From assembly GCA_003156795.1 (NCBI GenBank), contig PMHU01000102.1:1-25687 (forward strand): a DNA stretch of 25,687 nucleotides, written 5' to 3'. Below the pieces are notes generated by a model that made no database searches, was not told the DNA's origin, and saw only the letters and a program-made list of their open reading frames with translations. This DNA is from Acidimicrobiaceae bacterium (GTDB lineage Bacteria > Actinomycetota > Acidimicrobiia > Acidimicrobiales > Palsa-688). Numbering within the stretch: the first letter of the stretch is position 1; every line of letters begins with the position of its first letter. Below, piece by piece: positions 21,932 through 25,687 of the stretch. The position numbers and the translations under genes were made by a program.

Positions 21932-22878
21932 TCGGGGCGCCCCGGACCGGCGCTGGCCAGATACACGTCTTCCAGGCTCGCGGTACGGCGTTCCAGCTTT
22001 CGTACCGAGTAGCCGCCGTCAGCCAATGCGTCGCGCACCGCGTCATACACGGAGGGGGACCCGAGCGCGATGACAACTCGGCGGGGCCCATCTGCGGTCG
22101 CGACCAGCCCGCCCCGCTCGAGCGCCAACGCCAGAGCCGGTGCAGGATCGTCTCCGTCGATACGGTCGAGCTCGACGACCAGCTCGGGATCGGTGTTGCT
22201 GAGCTCTGCCATCCTGCCGTCGGCCACGACGCGCCCGCTTTCGAGGATCACGACTGACCCGCTAACCCGTTCGACTTCGTCGAGCAAATGCGACGACAGG
22301 ATCACGTGCATACCCAAGTCGACGCCGACGTGCTCGATGAGCCCGAGCATGTCCTCTCTTTGCGACGGGTCGAGCCCGTTCGTCGGCTCGTCGAGCAGCA
22401 GGAGCTCAGGGTCGTGGACGATGGCTTGGGCGAGCTTGACCCGCTGGCGCTGTCCGGTGCTCATGGTGCCCACGGGGCGGAACCGCTCCTCGCCCAAGCC
22501 GACCTCCCACAACGCGTCGCTGGCGCGCGAGGTGGCCTCACGCCGGGGCAGGCCGTGGAGCTCAGCGAGATGGCGCACCACGTCATGGGCGGCGACGTCG
22601 GGAGGCAGGGCATCGTGCTCGGGCGCGTAACCGAGGCGGGCGCGAACCTCAGCTCCGGCCAGCCACGGGTCCTGCCCGAACACGGTGATGGACCCGCTGT
22701 CGGGACGGTGCAGCCCGAGGATCAGCCCGAGCAGCGTGGTCTTGCCGGCGCCGTTGGCGCCGAGCAGGCCAGTGACGCCGTCGCCGATGGCGAAGGTGGC
22801 GCCCGACAACGCTTGCGTCGTTGACCAGCGTTTGGTCACGTCGATGCCTGTCACGACGGGCGCGGCGACCGAAGGCAT
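21928..22878 (-). CDS. ABC transporter ATP-binding protein (first module)
   Basis: 316-residue ATPase. Seen: Walker A GANGAGKTT at 40-48, GYAPEHDALP as Q-loop area (the Gln replaced by Glu), signature MSTGQRQR at 139-146, Walker B LLLLDEPTNGLDP with Asp163-Glu164 and H-loop His197 in SSHLLDEV. C-terminal ABC-2 extension ends with RRTASLEDVYLASAG. ATG at 22878 has a weak ribosome binding site; no better start is near. First gene of the five-gene operon that continues to the acyl-CoA ligase. It is divergent from the LCP gene across 204 bases. Confidence 0.93.
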   Translation of the reverse strand: MPSVAAPVVTGIDVTKRWSTTQALSGATFAIGDGVTGLLGANGAGKTTLLGLILGLHRPDSGSITVFGQDPWLAGAEVRARLGYAPEHDALPPDVAAHDVVRHLAELHGLPRREATSRASDALWEVGLGEERFRPVGTMSTGQRQRVKLAQAIVHDPELLLLDEPTNGLDPSQREDMLGLIEHVGVDLGMHVILSSHLLDEVERVSGSVVILESGRVVADGRMAELSNTDPELVVELDRIDGDDPAPALALALERGGLVATADGPRRVVIALGSPSVYDAVRDALADGGYSVRKLERRTASLEDVYLASAGPGRPE

Positions 22879-23082
22879 CCAGTGAACCTATCTCGCAGGA
22901 GAGCATGCCCGAAATCACTCATAAACCGACAGAACCGCCGCTTTGCTCCCGACTCCGAGCCGGTCGCATCGTGTGTGGCCCTGAGCACCACTGCGGCGAC
23001 TTTGCCGTTAATCTCCCTGGACCTGTGAGGGCAAGTGCGACCACATGACGTGTAGTACGGCGGCGGCCTCCCGGATGCAGCC
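22879..23082. promoter_or_regulatory. Divergent intergenic region between ABC operon and LCP gene
   Basis: 204 bases with no protein-like frame. It must hold promoters for both directions, but I see no convincing -35/-10 pair, palindrome or repeat that would fix them. Confidence 0.3.
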
Positions 23083-24774
23083 ATGACGATTTACGACCCC
23101 CGGCCCGGCGGTTCGGGTCGCCGCGGCGACGGGCTGGGGGGTCTCCGTCGGCTCGGCAAGGAGCTCCGCCGACCCGGTCCCAGCGCAGCCGCCACCGGGC
23201 CTGAGCGCCGGCATTCCCGCCGGGGCGCCCACCGGCAGAACCGAATCGTGCTACGCCGGCGCTGGCCGAGACGCCTGCTCATCACCGTCAACGTGTTCAC
23301 CGCCCTGTCGATCCTCGGTGCGGGCGGAGCGTACGGCTACGTGCAATGGCGACTAGGGCAGATCAAGAGGATCGCCGTCTCCGACCTTCACCGACAGGGA
23401 CACAGCAGCCAGAGCAAGAGCGACGGGTCGTCCCTCGCTCCCTTCTCGATGCTGGTGATCGGTTCGGACACCAGGGATCTCGGCGCAGGAGGCGGGATCC
23501 AGTTCGGCACTCCAGGCCAGGTCGACGGTCAGCGCTCCGACAGCATCATCCTGGTGAGGATCGTGCCCAAGACGAGATCGCTGGCCCTCCTGTCGATTCC
23601 GCGCGACACGTTGGTGCCCATCCCGGGCTACGGGACCACCAGGATCAACACCGCCTTCAACAGCGGCACACCATCCCTGCTCGTGACCGTGCTCGACCAG
23701 GACTTCGGCATCCAGATCAACCACGTGGCCGTGTTCAACTTCGACACGTTCCGTGCCGTGGCCGACGCGGTCGGAGGGGTCGAGCAGTACTTCCCCACTC
23801 CGGCGAAGGACATCTACTCACTTCTCAACATCCCGGCCGCCGGGTGCGTAAACCTGAGCGGTAGCAGAGCTCTGGCATTCGTTCGGTCCCGTGAGTACCA
23901 GTACTACTTGGACGGCGAGTGGCAGTACCAGCTCTTCCCGGAGAGCGACCTGGCCAGGATTCAGCGGCAGCAAGCCTTCTTCAAGGCCCTGGCCAGAAAG
24001 GCCAAGAGCGTGGCGCCCACGAATCCGATCGCGCTAAACGGCGTGATAGCTGGGATCACCAAGAACCTGACCGTTGACAACTCATTCGGCAACTCGCTGA
24101 TCATCAAGTTGGCCCAGGACTTCCGCTCCGCCAACCTCTCGACCATCCCGTCCTACACCTACCCGACGGTGAATTCGACGGCTGTCCCGGGAGCCCTGGA
24201 CCCGGAAATTCAGCAGGGACAAGCCGTCATCAAGGAGTGGCTCGACGTGGGCCAGACCCCACCACCGGCACCGTCCAAGCCCTCTTCCACCGAGACCCGA
24301 CCGGTGATAACGGTGAATCCGTCCTCGGTGAACATCGAGGTTCAGAACGGCAGCGGGATTGGCGGGCAGGCTGCGCTTGCAGGCGCGGACATCTCAGATC
24401 TCGGCTACCACACGATCGTGTCGGGGGACGCCCCCAACTTCGGGTTGAGCACCACCGAGATCGAGTACGCGCCGGACTCCCTGGCCGCCGCCAAGCAACT
24501 ACAGAGCCAGCTCATCGGTGGCGCCACCCTCGTCGAGGACAGCGCGCTCACGCCGACCGTGTACAACCTCGAAGTGGTGAGCGGCCAGAGCTTCAACGGC
24601 GTCATCGGGTCCTCGGCCTCATCCAGCGGACCGACGACCACGTCGACGACAGTCGCCAGCGCGGCTTACGCAGGGACCCAGACGGTCAATCCTGATTCCT
24701 CGTCCATCTACGACGGTGTCTACATCCCACCCGGCTTGCAGCCCGGCCAGGTTCCTGAAACCTGCGGAGAGTAA
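23083..24774 (+). CDS. LytR-CpsA-Psr (LCP) family protein with LytR_C domain
   Basis: 563-residue membrane-anchored ligase that would attach undecaprenyl-linked polymers (arabinogalactan, teichoic acid or capsule) to peptidoglycan outside the cell. Seen: an arginine-rich cytoplasmic N-terminus (1-64), one membrane helix at about 65-86, LCP domain about 121-305 with IGSDTR, RSDSIILVRI, SIPRDT, RINTAF and RALAFVRSR followed by DLARIQRQQAF, then a LytR_C domain about 413-500 (SVNIEVQNGSG). A Ser/Thr-rich stretch (about 507-525) and a Pro-rich end carrying one Cys follow. All conserved Arg and Asp of the phosphotransferase site are visible. ATG at 23083 has only a weak ribosome binding site. The downstream HAMP protein starts 26 bases after its stop. 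Confidence 0.93.
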   Translation: MTIYDPRPGGSGRRGDGLGGLRRLGKELRRPGPSAAATGPERRHSRRGAHRQNRIVLRRRWPRRLLITVNVFTALSILGAGGAYGYVQWRLGQIKRIAVSDLHRQGHSSQSKSDGSSLAPFSMLVIGSDTRDLGAGGGIQFGTPGQVDGQRSDSIILVRIVPKTRSLALLSIPRDTLVPIPGYGTTRINTAFNSGTPSLLVTVLDQDFGIQINHVAVFNFDTFRAVADAVGGVEQYFPTPAKDIYSLLNIPAAGCVNLSGSRALAFVRSREYQYYLDGEWQYQLFPESDLARIQRQQAFFKALARKAKSVAPTNPIALNGVIAGITKNLTVDNSFGNSLIIKLAQDFRSANLSTIPSYTYPTVNSTAVPGALDPEIQQGQAVIKEWLDVGQTPPPAPSKPSSTETRPVITVNPSSVNIEVQNGSGIGGQAALAGADISDLGYHTIVSGDAPNFGLSTTEIEYAPDSLAAAKQLQSQLIGGATLVEDSALTPTVYNLEVVSGQSFNGVIGSSASSSGPTTTSTTVASAAYAGTQTVNPDSSSIYDGVYIPPGLQPGQVPETCGE

Positions 24775-24799
24775 GTCTCGACGCGACCTAGCCCTTAGC

Positions 24800-25687
24800 A
24801 TGAGAGGCGTGGGTGAAGGACAAGACCCGGTGGCCGCGATGCGCAGCGTCGCTCGCCGAACCTGGGTTCAAGTCGCCGTGGCCAACGTCGCCGGCGCCAC
24901 TCTCGCCGCTGCGTCTGGAGCGCTCACCGGAGAGGACATCAAGGGCCAGCCGGCCTTCGATCTGTTCGACGCCATCACGCTCTGTGTTTACTTGGGTCTC
25001 ACGCTTCCGCTCGGCCACTGGTGGGGCGAGCGGCGCTTCAAAGCGGCCATCGCCTGGCTGAGCGAGGATCGGGCGCCGACGCTGGCGGAGCAGCGCCGCA
25101 CGCTGTCCCTGCCGCTGTACTTCGCCGTCTTGTCCATGGTGGGTTGGTTGGGGGCCGTCGTCTTGTGGACTCTTCTCACGGGGGTCGGCCATACATTCGG
25201 CTACACGGTCCGGGTCGCGGTGTCGATCGCGCTCGGTGGTTTGACCACGAGCGCGTTGACCTACCTACTCAGCGAATCGACCCATCGGCCACTCGTGGCG
25301 CTGGCCTTGGCGACACACGTGCCTGATCGTGGCTTGGTCCCAGGCGTGCGCACCAAGCTGATCGCGTCATGGGCGGTCGGTGCCGACGTGTTCCTGCTCA
25401 TGATCGGGCTCACGTTCTTGGGTCGTTCGGCTCGGCAACCCCCGAGCGCAACCGCCATCTGGTTTATCGTTGGCGCCGGCCTAGTGGCCGGGACGCTGGT
25501 CGTCTTCGTGGCCGCGAGGTCGCTCGCTGATCCGCTGCGCGAAATGCGTACAGCGGTCAGCAGAGTCCAACAGGGGCACCTCGATGTCACCGTCGCGGTC
25601 AACGATGGCGGTGAGGTCGGCATGCTGCAGGCGGGCTTCAACCAGATGGTGGCTGGGTTGCGCGAGCGCAACGCGTTGCAGGATCTC
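24800..25687 (+). CDS. HAMP-domain membrane protein, probable adenylate/guanylate cyclase (partial)
   Basis: The frame is open to the window end: 296 residues seen, C-terminus missing. Seen: short N-terminus, about six hydrophobic segments (near 22-40, 55-72, 103-127, 134-155, 190-208 and 220-240), then a HAMP domain with SLADPLREMRTAVSRVQQG, GGEVGMLQAGFNQMVAGL and RERNALQDL at the very end. This layout of six helices, HAMP and a following RERxxLQDLF-type joint is that of the mycobacterial Rv1319c-like class III adenylate cyclases, so a cyclase domain probably follows beyond the window; a different output domain is not excluded. ATG at 24800 lacks a clear ribosome binding site; GTG at 24830 with GAAGGA upstream is an alternative start. 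Confidence 0.75.
   Translation, partial: MRGVGEGQDPVAAMRSVARRTWVQVAVANVAGATLAAASGALTGEDIKGQPAFDLFDAITLCVYLGLTLPLGHWWGERRFKAAIAWLSEDRAPTLAEQRRTLSLPLYFAVLSMVGWLGAVVLWTLLTGVGHTFGYTVRVAVSIALGGLTTSALTYLLSESTHRPLVALALATHVPDRGLVPGVRTKLIASWAVGADVFLLMIGLTFLGRSARQPPSATAIWFIVGAGLVAGTLVVFVAARSLADPLREMRTAVSRVQQGHLDVTVAVNDGGEVGMLQAGFNQMVAGLRERNALQDL

Noticed and set aside
21003..22091. Long open upstream extension of the second ABC ATPase frame
   Set aside because: It overlaps the permease and first ATPase genes in another frame and is arginine- and proline-rich, without domain features; GTG at 21002 fits the family start and the GTGA overlap.

Overview
This is a high-GC window with many GTG and TTG starts, tightly packed genes and no RNA genes, phage, transposase or CRISPR. 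Gene content points to an actinobacterium: a LytR-CpsA-Psr protein with a LytR_C domain, a HAMP-containing membrane protein resembling mycobacterial adenylate cyclases, DHA2-type MFS export, P450, luciferase-like and Rieske oxygenases, and many beta-oxidation-type genes. Acidimicrobiia or a mycobacteria-related lineage both fit; the sequence alone does not decide.

Positions 1-16166 form a catabolic island of short operons in alternating orientation. They are: enoyl-CoA hydratase/isomerase plus a 2,4-dienoyl-CoA reductase-type SDR (+); a Rieske oxygenase resembling KshA and even more the Neverland/DAF-36 sterol desaturases (-); a classical SDR plus an amidohydrolase_2 protein (+); a P450 plus a substrate-binding-fold protein without a signal peptide (-); a luciferase-like monooxygenase plus an alpha/beta hydrolase (+); a tandem CaiB/BaiF CoA-transferase broken by an in-frame TAA (-); and a second amidohydrolase, a DUF35-thiolase fusion and a TetR regulator (+). 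The set suggests uptake or sensing, oxygenation, CoA activation and side-chain or ring shortening of a bulky hydrophobic compound such as a steroid or terpenoid. The substrate is inferred, not shown.

The only transcription factor gene seen (15492-16166) closes an operon whose divergent promoter region (12656-12782) holds two exact 17-bp tandem copies of a near-palindrome. This is a good candidate TetR operator and would control the CoA-transferase on one side and the amidohydrolase-thiolase-tetR operon on the other.

Positions 16329-22878 are export and activation genes. A 14-TM type MFS pump on + meets, tail to tail, a five-gene minus-strand operon: ATPase, permease, ATPase, permease, acyl-CoA ligase. 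Every junction in that operon overlaps by 1 or 4 bases. The MFS and ligase genes share one CTAG as both stop codons.

Positions 23083-25687 are cell-envelope and signalling genes: an LCP-family wall-polymer ligase and the start of a HAMP-containing membrane protein that runs off the window.

Unusual small-scale structures include a repeat array at the convergent junction near 5100 that duplicates the end of a gene with its stop codon, a perfect hairpin around a stop codon at 5065-5085, and a 3 x 21-bp in-frame repeat exactly at the domain junction of the DUF35-thiolase fusion.
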